DNA from: Candidatus Altimarinota bacterium | Lineage (GTDB): Bacteria > Chloroflexota > Chloroflexia > Chloroflexales > Chloroflexaceae | Assembly (NCBI GenBank): GCA_012031775.1 | Contig: JAAUTF010000002.1 | Span: forward strand, 1 to 33,709 | Direction: 5' to 3' | Length of the DNA: 33,709 nt | Part shown: in pieces, positions 16,417 through 25,682 of the stretch | Layout: each line of letters begins with the position of its first letter | Position numbering within the stretch: position 1 is the stretch's first letter | Notes under the pieces: generated by a model | What the model was told of the DNA's origin: nothing | Database searches by the model: none | The model's input: the letters and a program-made list of their open reading frames with translations, nothing else | Made by a program: the position numbers and the translations under genes

Positions 16417-17180
16417 ACCGCTCCCTCCCGGCTCAGACCGTTGCCCATCAGCCATTCTGCCACAGAGGGCAGAACAGCGGTGGCAGTATCCGCAAGACGC
16501 TCGTCGACCAGCACACTCATGGCGGTTTCGTCGCGATTGACTTCAACGAGATACGCGCCAGCGCGGCGTGCGATAAGCGGCAAGGTTGCGGCTGGCTGAG
16601 CAAGTTCGCTCGCGCCGATAATGAGGAAGACATCGGCGTGCTCGGCGGCTAGTTGTGCCTGGCGTAACAGCTGTGAGGAAACACCTTCACCATACAACAC
16701 AACATCGGGGCGCAGCCAGGCACCGCAGTGCGCACATGGCAGCGGCTCGTGGCTCTCGGTATCCCAGCTCAAGCAGAGCGTACTGCATTCGTAGCAGCGC
16801 ACTCGGTTAAGGCTACCGTTCAGTTCGAGTAAGTCACGGCTGCCGGCACGCCAGTGCAAGCCGTCTATCGTTTGGGTGATCAGGCTAAAGGCTGGAAAAT
16901 GCTGCTCCAGGTCGACGAGGGCGTAATGGGCTGGGCTAGGGGTAGCGCGTTCGGCCAGGCCGCGACGAAAGGCATACCAACCCCAGACGAGCCGCGGGTT
17001 GCGTAAAAAGGCCTGTGGCGTTGCTAGTTCGATCAAGTCGTACTCGGCCCACGATCCGGTTTGTGCGCCGCGGGCATTCGGCACACCGCATTCAGCGGCG
17101 AGGCCAGCGCCGGTAAGCACGGTAACCCGCTGAGCGTGGGCCAGTCTGTTTAGCAGTCGGGGCGGCAATTCGTAGCTCAT
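16413..17180 (-). CDS. Sirtuin (Sir2)-like protein with altered catalytic residues
   Basis: 255 residues covering the whole Sir2 fold: NAD motif VLTGAGLAAECGVPNARG (residues 21-38), LATPQAF, TQTIDGLH, ELNGSL, two zinc Cys pairs (C129/C132 and C149/C152), DVVLYGEGV and GASELAQPAA. Canonical sirtuins read GAGxSxxSGIPxFR, TQNIDGLH and ELHGS. Here the general-base His is Asn121, the NAD-contacting Asn is Thr104, and the PxFR Phe is Ala36. Standard deacylase chemistry is therefore doubtful; NAD or ADP-ribose binding may remain. It lies 18 bases downstream of the pseudokinase gene and overlaps the GNAT gene. AAGGAAGG precedes ATG 17180. Confidence 0.85.
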   Translation of the reverse strand: MSYELPPRLLNRLAHAQRVTVLTGAGLAAECGVPNARGAQTGSWAEYDLIELATPQAFLRNPRLVWGWYAFRRGLAERATPSPAHYALVDLEQHFPAFSLITQTIDGLHWRAGSRDLLELNGSLNRVRCYECSTLCLSWDTESHEPLPCAHCGAWLRPDVVLYGEGVSSQLLRQAQLAAEHADVFLIIGASELAQPAATLPLIARRAGAYLVEVNRDETAMSVLVDERLADTATAVLPSVAEWLMGNGLSREGAV

Positions 17181-17198
17181 CCAACCTTCCTTATCATA

Positions 17199-18575
17199 TC
17201 AAGTGCCAGGGCGAGCGAGATAATTCAGCGACATCCAGCCTTCTACGGTGCGCCCATCGATGGTGACGCGCACCCGAATCCACGAGACATTGTCGACGAT
17301 GAGCGGGCCTTCGAGTTGTTGCACCACGCTGCCGTTGGGCGCAATATCGATCACCGTGTTGTCAGCGCTGAGGCCGGGGCTAGTACGTAGATTGAGGCCG
17401 CCTTCGTTGTTAACAACCCACAACGCATCGCCGCCGAGGCGATCACGCAGCCAGCCCAGTGGGTCGATACCGGGAAGGGATGGCAGCTCGATAGCGACCC
17501 GATCGCTTAAGTAGCGCACGCCGAGGTAGCTCGCGAAGGCGACGCTGCCGATCAGGGCGAGCATGACGATCCAGGCGGTCAATCCGCCCGCTTTGCGCTG
17601 GCGTTTTACCTGGGCAGGGCTCAACGGATGCAGCTGCCCGGGTGCCACGGGTTGAGCTGTATGCACAGGCGGTGCGAGTGGTGTCTGCGCCGGGGCTTGC
17701 TGGGGGGTGCGCAGCGGTGTGCGGCGTGGGCGTGGTAACTCGGCGGGTGAGAGCGGCTGTGTGCTTGATCCTAGCTCACGCCAGAGCGTATCGAGCGCAA
17801 CGGCGAGTTGCTGTGCATCGACATAACGATGTTCGGGGAAGCGTGCTGTAGCCTTGCCGATAAGCTGATCGAGAGCGGGCAGATAGAGTTGTGGCCGTAG
17901 CTGTGCCAGCGACGGCAGCTGGGCTGTCTGATCGCCCGGGCGTGTGCCGCTGAGAAGCTCGAAAAGCAGGATGCCGAGGGCGTATACGGCCGCTGCGGTG
18001 GAAGGTGCTGCACCACTTACACGCTCGGGAGCACGGTAATACACGAGATCCTGTGGTACTTCCTTCGGCGGTAACAGCCAACTTTCGACAAGTTTCACGC
18101 GCCCGTCGTCGACGAGCAAGACGTTGCTGCTGCTGACCGGTGGATGCACGATCCCGGCGGGCAGTGCGGGCGAGCGATAGCTCTGGCACATCGCCACGGC
18201 TCCCGAGACCTGGCGCAGATACAGCAGCGCCTGCTCTGGGCTCAGCGCTCCAAGTTCACGGAGCGGGCGCCCAGTGATATACTCAGTCACCATAAAGGGC
18301 CGATCGCCGACCTCGCCGCTATCAAAAATTTCGAGCAGCGCGGGATGAGAGCGGCGGGCGCTTTCGGCGGCCTCGGTGACGAAGCGCGCGCGGATGCGTT
18401 CCTGACCGATCAGCTCTTTGCGCAGCAGGTGTAATAATACGGTACGCTGGAGGCGCTCGTCGGTGGCATGGTAGACTGTGGCCAGGCGATTGTCGCCCAG
18501 ACGCACTTCAACCCGATAACGCCCAAGCACGAGCGGCGCGGTGATAGGTTTAGCGGCGGAGTTGGGTGGTATCAT
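17199..18575 (-). CDS. Membrane-anchored Ser/Thr pseudokinase with C-terminal SH3b domain
   Basis: 458 residues. The kinase-like domain (~18-290) follows the bacterial PknB pattern but lacks key residues: the glycine loop is LGDNRLATVY, the VAIK Lys is Leu48, HRD reads HPP (144-146), and DFG reads ESW (164-166). The helix-C Glu region and the APE motif (RAPE) remain. A Pro-rich linker, a transmembrane helix (LTAWIVMLALIGSVAFASYL) and an extracytoplasmic bacterial SH3 domain (GLNLRTSPG...WMSLNYL) follow. It is likely a sensor or scaffold rather than a kinase. ATG 18575 overlaps the methyltransferase TGA as TGATG. Confidence 0.85.
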   Translation of the reverse strand: MIPPNSAAKPITAPLVLGRYRVEVRLGDNRLATVYHATDERLQRTVLLHLLRKELIGQERIRARFVTEAAESARRSHPALLEIFDSGEVGDRPFMVTEYITGRPLRELGALSPEQALLYLRQVSGAVAMCQSYRSPALPAGIVHPPVSSSNVLLVDDGRVKLVESWLLPPKEVPQDLVYYRAPERVSGAAPSTAAAVYALGILLFELLSGTRPGDQTAQLPSLAQLRPQLYLPALDQLIGKATARFPEHRYVDAQQLAVALDTLWRELGSSTQPLSPAELPRPRRTPLRTPQQAPAQTPLAPPVHTAQPVAPGQLHPLSPAQVKRQRKAGGLTAWIVMLALIGSVAFASYLGVRYLSDRVAIELPSLPGIDPLGWLRDRLGGDALWVVNNEGGLNLRTSPGLSADNTVIDIAPNGSVVQQLEGPLIVDNVSWIRVRVTIDGRTVEGWMSLNYLARPGT

Positions 18576-19257
18576 CACTTTGTGGCTATCACAAGCTCGT
18601 AGTGACCTGGCTGCCACGGCACAATATGGATCGTGTGCAGGCCAAGTTGTTCGAGTCGGCTGCGCATCGCATTACTTGTTATACCCCCGCCCGGGCAAGA
18701 GCCGCGCCCAGCGATCGGGGTATTTGCTGACAATAAAGGTACCGCCTGGCCGCAAGACACGCGCCATCTCGGCCAGGGCACGCTGCGGTTGCGCGAAAAA
18801 ACTCCAGCGCTTCCAGGCAGGTGACGAGATCGAAGCTTTCGTCCGGCCAACGTAGTTGCTCGGCGCGGCCCACTATCCAGCTGACAGATGACACTTCCCG
18901 CTCCTGTTGCCTGGCTTGAGCGCGTGCCAGCATCGCCGGCGTGAGATCGAGACCAACGACATGCCCGGTGAAGATGGGCGTTGCGGCAAGCAAGAGAGGA
19001 ACGCGCCCGGTGCCGGTCGCGACATCGAGCACGCTGGGCACAGGATAACGCACGACGAACGATAAGAGCAAGGGCTTAAGCACCGCATCGTCGTGAGCAG
19101 CCAGGGCGTGGCGCACCGCATCGTAGTGCGGCGCACCGAAATGGTATAGCAGGCGCACCGCACGCGGGCCGAAGTACGTGAGCTCGCCGACAAACAGCAA
19201 CCAGTACGTCAGCAGCGCCAGCACACAGAGAGTTGCAAAGCCAAGCAATAGAGCCAT
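18575..19257 (-). CDS. Class I SAM-dependent methyltransferase with N-terminal membrane helix (two frameshifts)
   Basis: About 227 residues. One transmembrane helix (MALLLGFATLCVLALLTYWL) is followed by the Methyltransf_11/25 fold: SVLDVATGTGRVP (motif I), VVGLDLTPAML, FDLVTCLEALEF and VLRPGGTFIVSK. Two extra bases break the frame, one in A6 at 18796-18801 and one in C5 at 18684-18688 (plus-strand positions). Removing one from each gives an uninterrupted protein ending ...HYELVIATK. The substrate is unknown; a lipid or quinone is possible given the anchor. It is the first gene of an operon with the pseudokinase, sirtuin-like and GNAT genes. Confidence 0.8.
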
Positions 19258-19264
19258 GGCCTTG

Positions 19265-19273
19265 ATTATAGCA
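19265..19273 (-). promoter_or_regulatory. Extended -10 promoter, leaderless start of the methyltransferase operon
   Basis: TGC-TATAAT on the minus strand (complement 19265-19273), with only 7 bases between TATAAT and ATG 19257. Transcription would begin at or next to the start codon; no RBS is present. Confidence 0.55.
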
Positions 19274-19312
19274 CTTCTCGTACGCGGGCTTGGAGCGAGC
19301 ACGTTGTGTCGT

Positions 19313-20835
19313 TTAGAGGCGAACGATAAGCTCCATCAGCTTGCGACGGTAGGTGCCGCCGTTAAGCTTAAACCAGCGCTCGGGCAGTTCGGCGATGAGG
19401 CGGTCGCGTTCAGCATAGCGCCCGGCGACATAGGCGTCGAGCGCGGGGCGCGCTGCTGCATCGACCGATAACGAAGCAACATAGTCAGCGGCGACGGAGA
19501 TATCGTTAATAGTGCCGAGGTGATCCTGAAACCCCATCAGCGGTTCGAGCGCCGCCTGGACGCGCTCGCCGAAGATGTCCTCGAACATCTCAAGCAAGTA
19601 GCGCAGATGTTTTCCGGCGATGCGCATCTCGTGCAGCTCTTCCGGATCGTCGGCCAGACTCACGATACTATCATCGGGAACATGCGAGCGCAATGCCTCG
19701 TAGTAGCCCCAGATCGTGCTGCCGGCCATATCGCGTACCCGTCGCCGCATAGACCACTTATCGCAGTGGCCGGTGATAAAGCTCGCGAAGTCTCGCTTGA
19801 ATTCGGCGTAGGCTGCATTATCGAGGCGGGCTAGCAATTGCTCGTAGGCTGCGGCACGGTCGGCCTGCAGCGACGCGATAAGCGGGCTGAGCCCGGCGGC
19901 ATCGTCTGGCGTGAGCGCGGCGGCGGCGGCCTGAATATTGGCGATGAAAACATCGGTGTCGCGAACTGCACCAGCCGCCCGCGCGATGCGGCGCAGCCCG
20001 CGACGATACATGCGGATCTCCGGGGCAGGTGCTACGCCGTCGAGCACCTGAAGAATCACGCGCATACGCCGCGTGGCGACGCGCATCTCGTGAATGCCCT
20101 CGGGTCTTGGTCGTCGCGAATGTCGCGCTCGGCCAACATCAGGCGGCGGAAGTGCCGTCGGAGCAAGACAAGGCCAAGATCGGCCAGCGCTGCATTTGAG
20201 CTTTCGTACCAGGGCTTTAACAGTGCGCCGCCCTCGTTCTCATCGCCGTCGTCGCTGTCGCTATCCGCGATGGCACCAGAGGTGCTGATCTGCAGCTCTG
20301 CGTTGAAAACGCGCTGCCAGAGATCGGCCTTGCTGATGGCACGCGCACCATCGGCATCGCTCTGTGGGCCGCTGAGCAGCAAGCGCATGCCGCCTTCGGT
20401 CTGTTCGCTGCCGACGATCTGCGTCGTCTGGCTCTGCGAATAGTCGAGGCCATCGGCGACACGCACGAGCGCGGCGAGCTGCAAGGCCAGGGTCTGTTTA
20501 TTTTTGCCGAGTGCTACGAAGGTTGGTTCAGTTTGCGGGCGCACCTTCTTACGATGGAAAGCGACGAGTGCCGCGATCAGGGCGCGCTCGTCGGCGTCGA
20601 GATCGGCAATCGGTTGCCGCAGCAAGATGTCGCGCCCAACGATATGATGCTGCGCCGGGTCGGTGGTGAGGCCGACATTGTGCAGCAAAGCGCCGAGCTC
20701 GAGCCACTGGCGGCTCGCGGCAGGCAAGGGACGTGCCTCGGCGACGATATCAAATAATTCAAGCGCCCTGTCGGCAACGTGGCGGGCGTGGGCAGTATCG
20801 ACTTGGTAGGTCTCCAGTAGTTCCGTAATCTTCAT
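19313..20835 (-). CDS. HD-CHAD protein (Ppx/GppA-type HD domain plus CHAD), one frameshift
   Basis: About 507 residues. N-terminal ~1-190 resembles the C-terminal HD-like domain of Ppx/GppA exopolyphosphatases (LELGALLHNVGLTTD, ERALIAALVAFHRKK, VRVADGLDYSQ). C-terminal ~235-507 is a CHAD domain of paired helical repeats with IHEMRVATRRMRVILQV and ELHEMRIAGKHLRYLLEMFE, whose conserved His/Arg/Lys bind polyphosphate. The halves are in different frames, meeting at about 20098-20102. One missing base restores DDQDPEGIHEMRVATRR. It follows a CYTH gene, a common partner of CHAD. A role in polyphosphate binding or turnover is likely. Confidence 0.85.
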
Positions 20836-20903
20836 CTGACGGTTTTCTCTCCCTAAATTGTTATAGAGTAGTTAAACAGGTTGCGAAGAAATTTGTGTAA
20901 TGG

Positions 20904-20922
20904 CTGGCGGCGATGCTGCCAG
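20904..20922 (-). terminator. Weak hairpin between the CYTH and HD-CHAD genes
   Basis: Short dyad CTGGC.GC/GC.GCCAG with a 3-base loop and one mismatch, 36 bases past the CYTH stop. No U-run; it may only slow or process the transcript. Confidence 0.3.
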
Positions 20923-20957
20923 TAATCAGACGGCCATAAACACAACCTATTGTGCGG

Positions 20958-21571
20958 TTATACAGTTGCAGCCAGCAAAGCGAGCCCGCGCGCTAATTTT
21001 GAGCGTGGCTCTGGCACGATCGCGATATGCTCGCGCAGCGCAACGGCTAGAGCGTCGAGGTCGGCACGTGTGCCAGCCTGCCGCAGCTCGATCTCCAGTT
21101 CGATGATCGGCTCACGGCGAGCGCCGACGACGATTACTCCATGGTCGAGTGCTAGCTCGGCGACCGCCCGACCACCCTGCTTGACATAAACGACGCGCCG
21201 CTGCGTGTCGATCGTCAGCAGTGCAACGAGCGCAGCGTCGGCGAGCAATCCGAGCGCAATAGCGCGCGCTTCGCCGACGGGCCATGTCGCCGGATGCGGT
21301 GTCTCGCTAGGAAATTCCCACTCGGCGCGCTGATGCACTCCATCTTCCACGGTGCTCGGCCCTTTTAAAGTAATTAGGCTGTGTGCGCCATGATGCGCCG
21401 TCGTAGGCTGTAACGCGCATGCTGCAAACGTCTGTCAACACTGTCAAAGTAGATATTGTGCTGGTCTTCTGTTGGGCCGCTTTGCAGCTGGTAGTCGCCC
21501 AAGCTGGTGAGCGCGGCGACGACATCGAGCTGTGCCTCGTGTGCCAGCCGGTATTTGGCTTCGGTTTCCAT
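20958..21571 (-). CDS. CYTH-domain triphosphatase (one frameshift)
   Basis: About 204 residues. It begins with the ExExK signature METEAKYRL, then YFDSVDRRLQHARYSLRRRI, TLKGPSTVEDGVHQRAEWEFP, VVYVKQGGRAVAELALDHG and PIIELEIELRQAG, the alternating charged strands of the CYTH tunnel fold. Such enzymes hydrolyse inorganic triphosphate or ThTP, or form cyclic nucleotides (class IV cyclase); the CHAD neighbour favours tripolyphosphate. The frame changes near 21385-21390, where one G appears to be missing. ATG 21571 lacks a clear RBS; the next gene on this strand is the HD-CHAD protein. Confidence 0.83.
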
Positions 21572-21650
21572 GGTGGCGTTGGGAAAAGGCCGATCATCGT
21601 GCAGATCGACCTTTGTGTCTTAATAATCTCTTAACATGAGTGATGTCGCG

Positions 21651-21665
21651 TAGTATACCATATTT
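21651..21665 (-). promoter_or_regulatory. Extended -10 promoter of the CYTH gene
   Basis: TGG-TATACT on the minus strand with no good -35. The 15 bases AAATATGGTATACTA are identical to the core promoter of rpsR at 14209-14223. Confidence 0.45.
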
Positions 21666-21752
21666 CGATAGAAGGCTTTGCGGGCTTGCGGTAGTTGTGA
21701 GCGGATCGTAGAATGGTTGCGAGCTATGCGCGCCCTAACCTCGTCCATCGTT

Positions 21753-21781
21753 TTGCGGTTCAGATTATGCCGTGGTATGAT
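21753..21781 (+). promoter_or_regulatory. Promoter of the fadN-thiolase operon
   Basis: TTGCGG (21753-21758) and TATGAT (21776-21781) with a 17-base spacer and TGG just before the -10. The leader is about 60 bases and ends with AAGGAGG (21840-21846). Confidence 0.55.
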
Positions 21782-21851
21782 AGGGCTGTTTATGACGCAG
21801 TGCGTATAAAACCCGGTTTCTGCCGGTTCTACAGCGGTCAAGGAGGACCCG

Positions 21852-24281
21852 ATGCCGTATCAGATCAAACGTGTCGCTGTGATCGGGGCGGGCACGATGG
21901 GTGCCGCAATTGCCGGTCTTGTTGCTGGCACCGGCATACCGGTGCTCTTGCTCGATATGCCGCCCACGGCCCTGACAGCCGACGAGGAGGCGAAGGGCCT
22001 GCATCTCAGCCATCCTACTGTGCGCAATCGCATCGTGAAGCAGGGGTTCGATAGAATGCGCAGTGCGCGCCCCGCGAATCTTTTGAGCGCGGTGAGCGCC
22101 GAGTTGATCAGCCTGGGCAATACCGAAGACGATTTCGACCGACTCGCCGAGTGCGACTGGATCGTCGAGGCGATCGTCGAGAAGATCGCCCCCAAACAGG
22201 CCTTGATGGCGCGGATCGAGGCGGTGCGTAAGCCGGGCTCATTAGTGACAAGTAATACTTCGGGGATCCCGATCGGTGTTATCGCCGCAGGCCGTAGCGC
22301 AGAGTTCCGCCGCCACTTCTTCGGGACACATTTTTTTAACCCGCCACGTTATCTCAAGCTGCTCGAACTTATTCCGGGCGCAGATAGCGACCCGGCTGCT
22401 GTCGCGGCGATGCGTGAATTTGCCGAAATCACGCTCGGCAAAGGTGTAGTGATTTGCAAAGATCGCCCGAATTTTATCGGCAACCGCCTGGGGACATTTA
22501 GCGCGATGAGCGATTTGCGCTTTATTCTTGATAAGGGCTACACGGTTGAAGAGGTCGATGCGCTCACCGGGCCGCTGATCGGTCGCCCGAATACCGCTAC
22601 GTTCCGTCTGCTCGATCTGGCCGGCAACGATATTATGGCCTATGTTGCCGACAATCTCTACGACGCTATCCCCGATGACGAGAGCCGCGCAACGTTTCGC
22701 AGCACCGATCTGTTGCAAAAGATGGTCGCCGCTGGCAAGCTTGGCAAAAAGGCGAACCAGGGCTTCTACAAAGAGACAAAAGTTGATGGCAAGCGTGAGT
22801 TCTGGCCGCTCGATTTGCAAACCTTAGCATATGTGCCGCCGCAGGGCAGCGCCGACGTGCAAAGCTTCATCGACGAAATGAAGGCGATCAAGGATCTGCC
22901 CGCGCGGCTGCGCGCAATGCTGCAGCGTGCTAGCGCAGCGCCCGAGGAGCGCGGCGCACAATTGGTAGCACAGACGCTGCTGCCGGTGATGGCCTATGCC
23001 GCACGGCGTCTGCCGGAGATCGCCGACAGTGTTGCCGATGTTGATAACGCAATGCGCTGGGGCTTTGCCCAGGAACTAGGCCCCTTCCAGATCTGGGATG
23101 CCCTGGGCTTGGCCGAGACCGCCGCGTTGATGGAGGCGCGCGATATCGAAGTAGCGCACTGGGTGAAGGCACTGCTTGCACAAGGTGAGGTCAGCTTCTA
23201 CAAAATGACCGATGGGCAGCAACTGGCTTACGATGTGACACAGCGCCGCTATGTTGTGTTGCCGCGACACCCGCTGGCGATCAGCCTGGCTGAGTTGAAA
23301 GCCCAGGGCAAGGAGATCGCTGGCAACCAGAGCGCTGGCCTGATCGATATTGGTGCAGGCGTGCTCTGCTTTGAGCTGCGCGGCAAAGCGAATACAATCG
23401 ATGGCTACGTGCTGGAGTTGGCCGAGGAGACGCTGCGGATTTTGCAGGATGAATGCTGGGTGGGTCTCGTGGTGGGCAATCAGGGCGCACGCTTCTCGGC
23501 GGGCGCAAACCTGCGCGACTTGGCTACACCTGTGGAGTTCGGCGACTTCGATACGCTTAATGATCTGCTACAGGCCTTCCACGCGATGATGCAGGCCTTC
23601 CGCTTTGCGCCAAAACCGGTGGTCACTGCGCCTTTCGGCCAGACTCTCGGCGGCGGCGCGGAGTTGGCGATGGTTGGTGTGCGCACAGTGGCTGCGGCCG
23701 AAACCTATATGGGTCTGGTAGAATTTGGTGTGGGCCTGATTCCAGGTGCTGGCGGGTGTAAAGAGCTGAACCGGCGGATCATCGCCGAGGCCGCACGTAA
23801 TGGCGGCGATACGCTGAAGGCTTTCCAGCGTGTGTTTGAGGCGATCAGCCTGGCGAAGGTCGCTACCAGTGCGCTTGAGGCGCGCGAGCTCGGCTTTTTG
23901 CGCGCCGACGATGTGATCGTCTTCAACCAGGATCTGCTCATCGGCGCGGCGCGCCAGGAAGTGTTGAAGCTCGCCGAAAACGATTATGCGCCACCGGTTG
24001 CAGGGGCAAACTGTTATGCGATGGGCCGCGATGCGCTCGCTGCGGCACGTGTGGCGATCTATCAGATGGTGCAGGGTGGCTATGCTAGCGAGTACGATGC
24101 GTTCATCGCCGACAAACTGGCTTTTGTGCTGGCAGGTGGTGAGCTGAGCAGCCCGCAGTTTGTAGATGAGCAATACATCCTCGATCTTGAGCGCACGATG
24201 TTTGTTGAGCTCGCGCGCCAGGAGAAAACGCAGGCCCGCGCTCGCGCTATGTTGGAGACGGGCAAGCTGCTACGGAACTAA
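21852..24281 (+). CDS. fadN: FadN-type bifunctional 3-hydroxyacyl-CoA dehydrogenase/enoyl-CoA hydratase
   Basis: 809 residues, close to FadN of Gram-positive bacteria. The N-terminal Rossmann domain (VAVIGAGTMGAAIAG) leads to the dehydrogenase signature FFGTHFFNPPRYLKLLELIPG with its catalytic His, then the dimerisation helices (KDRPNFIGNRLG). From ~residue 490 a crotonase domain follows (FSAGANLRDL oxyanion loop, GQTLGGGAELAM, GVGLIPGAGG). This order, dehydrogenase first, is FadN-like and opposite to FadB/FadJ. It oxidises and hydrates acyl-CoA intermediates of beta-oxidation. ATG 21852 has AAGGAGG upstream. The thiolase follows 17 bases after its stop. Confidence 0.92.
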   Translation: MPYQIKRVAVIGAGTMGAAIAGLVAGTGIPVLLLDMPPTALTADEEAKGLHLSHPTVRNRIVKQGFDRMRSARPANLLSAVSAELISLGNTEDDFDRLAECDWIVEAIVEKIAPKQALMARIEAVRKPGSLVTSNTSGIPIGVIAAGRSAEFRRHFFGTHFFNPPRYLKLLELIPGADSDPAAVAAMREFAEITLGKGVVICKDRPNFIGNRLGTFSAMSDLRFILDKGYTVEEVDALTGPLIGRPNTATFRLLDLAGNDIMAYVADNLYDAIPDDESRATFRSTDLLQKMVAAGKLGKKANQGFYKETKVDGKREFWPLDLQTLAYVPPQGSADVQSFIDEMKAIKDLPARLRAMLQRASAAPEERGAQLVAQTLLPVMAYAARRLPEIADSVADVDNAMRWGFAQELGPFQIWDALGLAETAALMEARDIEVAHWVKALLAQGEVSFYKMTDGQQLAYDVTQRRYVVLPRHPLAISLAELKAQGKEIAGNQSAGLIDIGAGVLCFELRGKANTIDGYVLELAEETLRILQDECWVGLVVGNQGARFSAGANLRDLATPVEFGDFDTLNDLLQAFHAMMQAFRFAPKPVVTAPFGQTLGGGAELAMVGVRTVAAAETYMGLVEFGVGLIPGAGGCKELNRRIIAEAARNGGDTLKAFQRVFEAISLAKVATSALEARELGFLRADDVIVFNQDLLIGAARQEVLKLAENDYAPPVAGANCYAMGRDALAAARVAIYQMVQGGYASEYDAFIADKLAFVLAGGELSSPQFVDEQYILDLERTMFVELARQEKTQARARAMLETGKLLRN

Positions 24282-24298
24282 ATAGGAGCAAGACGATA

Positions 24299-25473
24299 AT
24301 GCGAGAAGCAGTGATTGTGTCTGGCGCGCGCACCGCCGGTGGGCAAGGCCCCACGTGGTACGCTGCGCACCGTGCGCCCCGATGATATGGCCGCTACGGT
24401 GATCAAGGCGGCGATCGAGCGTGCCCCGGGCCTCGATGTGTCCGATGTCGAAGATGTTATGCTGGGCTGTGCAATGCCCGAGGGCGAGCAGGGGCTAAAT
24501 GTTGCCCGGGTTGCTGCACAGCGCGCCGGTTTGCCCGATACTGTAGGCGGGGTGACTGTGAACCGCTTTGTGCTCTGGTTTGCAGACGATCGCTATGGCT
24601 GCACAGCAGATTATGAGTGGTATGGCCGAGGTGATCGTCGCCGGTGGCACCGAGAGCATGAGTATGGTGCCGATGAGCGGCAACAAGTTTTCGCCCAATC
24701 CCTACCTTGCCGAGCACGATCCAGGTATGTATATCAGCATGGGCCTGACGGCAGAGAATGTCGCGCGCGCACATAAGGTTAGCCGTGAAGACCAGGATGC
24801 CTTTGCACTACGCTCGCATCAGAATGCCTTGCGTGCCCAGACCGATGGCCTGTTTGAGGCAGGGATTGTGCCGCTTGATTTCGAGATAGAAGACATCAAA
24901 GGTGGCCATGCCCAGCGCCGTAGCGTTATTTTTGCCAAAGATGAAGGCCCGCGTGCCGATACCTCGCCGGAGGCGCTGGCCAATTTGAAGCCGGTCTTTC
25001 ACGCTAAAGGCAGTGTGACCGCCGGCAACAGCTCGCAGACGAGCGACGGTGCGGCCGCAGTTGTGGTGATGAGCCGGGACAAAGCCGAGGCGCTCGGCCT
25101 CAAACCACGCGCGCGGTTTATCAGCTTCGCAGTTGGTGGCGTTGCACCCGAGGTGATGGGCATTGGCCCGGTAGTTGCAATTCCAAAGGCATTAAAGCTT
25201 GCGGGCCTTGAGCTGCGCGATATCGATTTAATCGAACTGAACGAGGCTTTCGCGGCGCAGTCGCTGGCGGTGATTCGCCAGTTAGGCATCGACATAGATA
25301 AGGTGAATGTTAATGGTGGGGCCATCGCGCTCGGCCACCCGCTGGGTTGCTCGGGAGCTAAACTCACCGTACAGATTCTCGATGAGATGGAGCGTCGAGA
25401 GGCGCGTTATGGTCTGGTGACAATGTGCATCGGCGGCGGTATGGGCGCTGCGGGAATCCTTGAGCGGCTCTAG
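24299..25473 (+). CDS. Acetyl-CoA acyltransferase (thiolase), two frameshifts
   Basis: About 391 residues after repair. It carries [20 protein letters not shown] at the start, [18 protein letters not shown] with the acyl-accepting Cys, [50 protein letters not shown] (catalytic His) and [16 protein letters not shown] (second Cys). This is a degradative thiolase that cleaves 3-ketoacyl-CoA. The frame shifts near 24338-24341 (one extra base after ACCGC) and at the TTT at 24567-24569 (one extra T). AGGAG precedes ATG 24299. Operon partner of fadN; no acyl-CoA dehydrogenase is in the window. Confidence 0.9.
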
Positions 25474-25524
25474 GCATAACGCTTAGGTAGCGCCTTCTGT
25501 AACCTGATCGCGCTGTGAAGAAGA

Positions 25525-25565
25525 TGGCGGTGCTACAGGCGGCTGGGCCGCCTGTAGCACCGCCA
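25525..25565 (+). terminator. Terminator of the fadN-thiolase operon
   Basis: Perfect 19-bp stem (25525-25543 with 25547-25565) and a 3-base loop, 51 bases after the thiolase stop. No U-run follows; a consensus TATAAT at 25574-25579 directly behind it may serve the next gene. Confidence 0.55.
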
Positions 25566-25682
25566 CACTGTTATATAATGGTGTGTAGTAAGGGTAGGTT
25601 CGTGTGCATCAACTTCTCCTCTCCACACAGTTTAGCGCTGATCGCCGATAACAATGTACAACGGGTTGCATATGAGGGTGTG

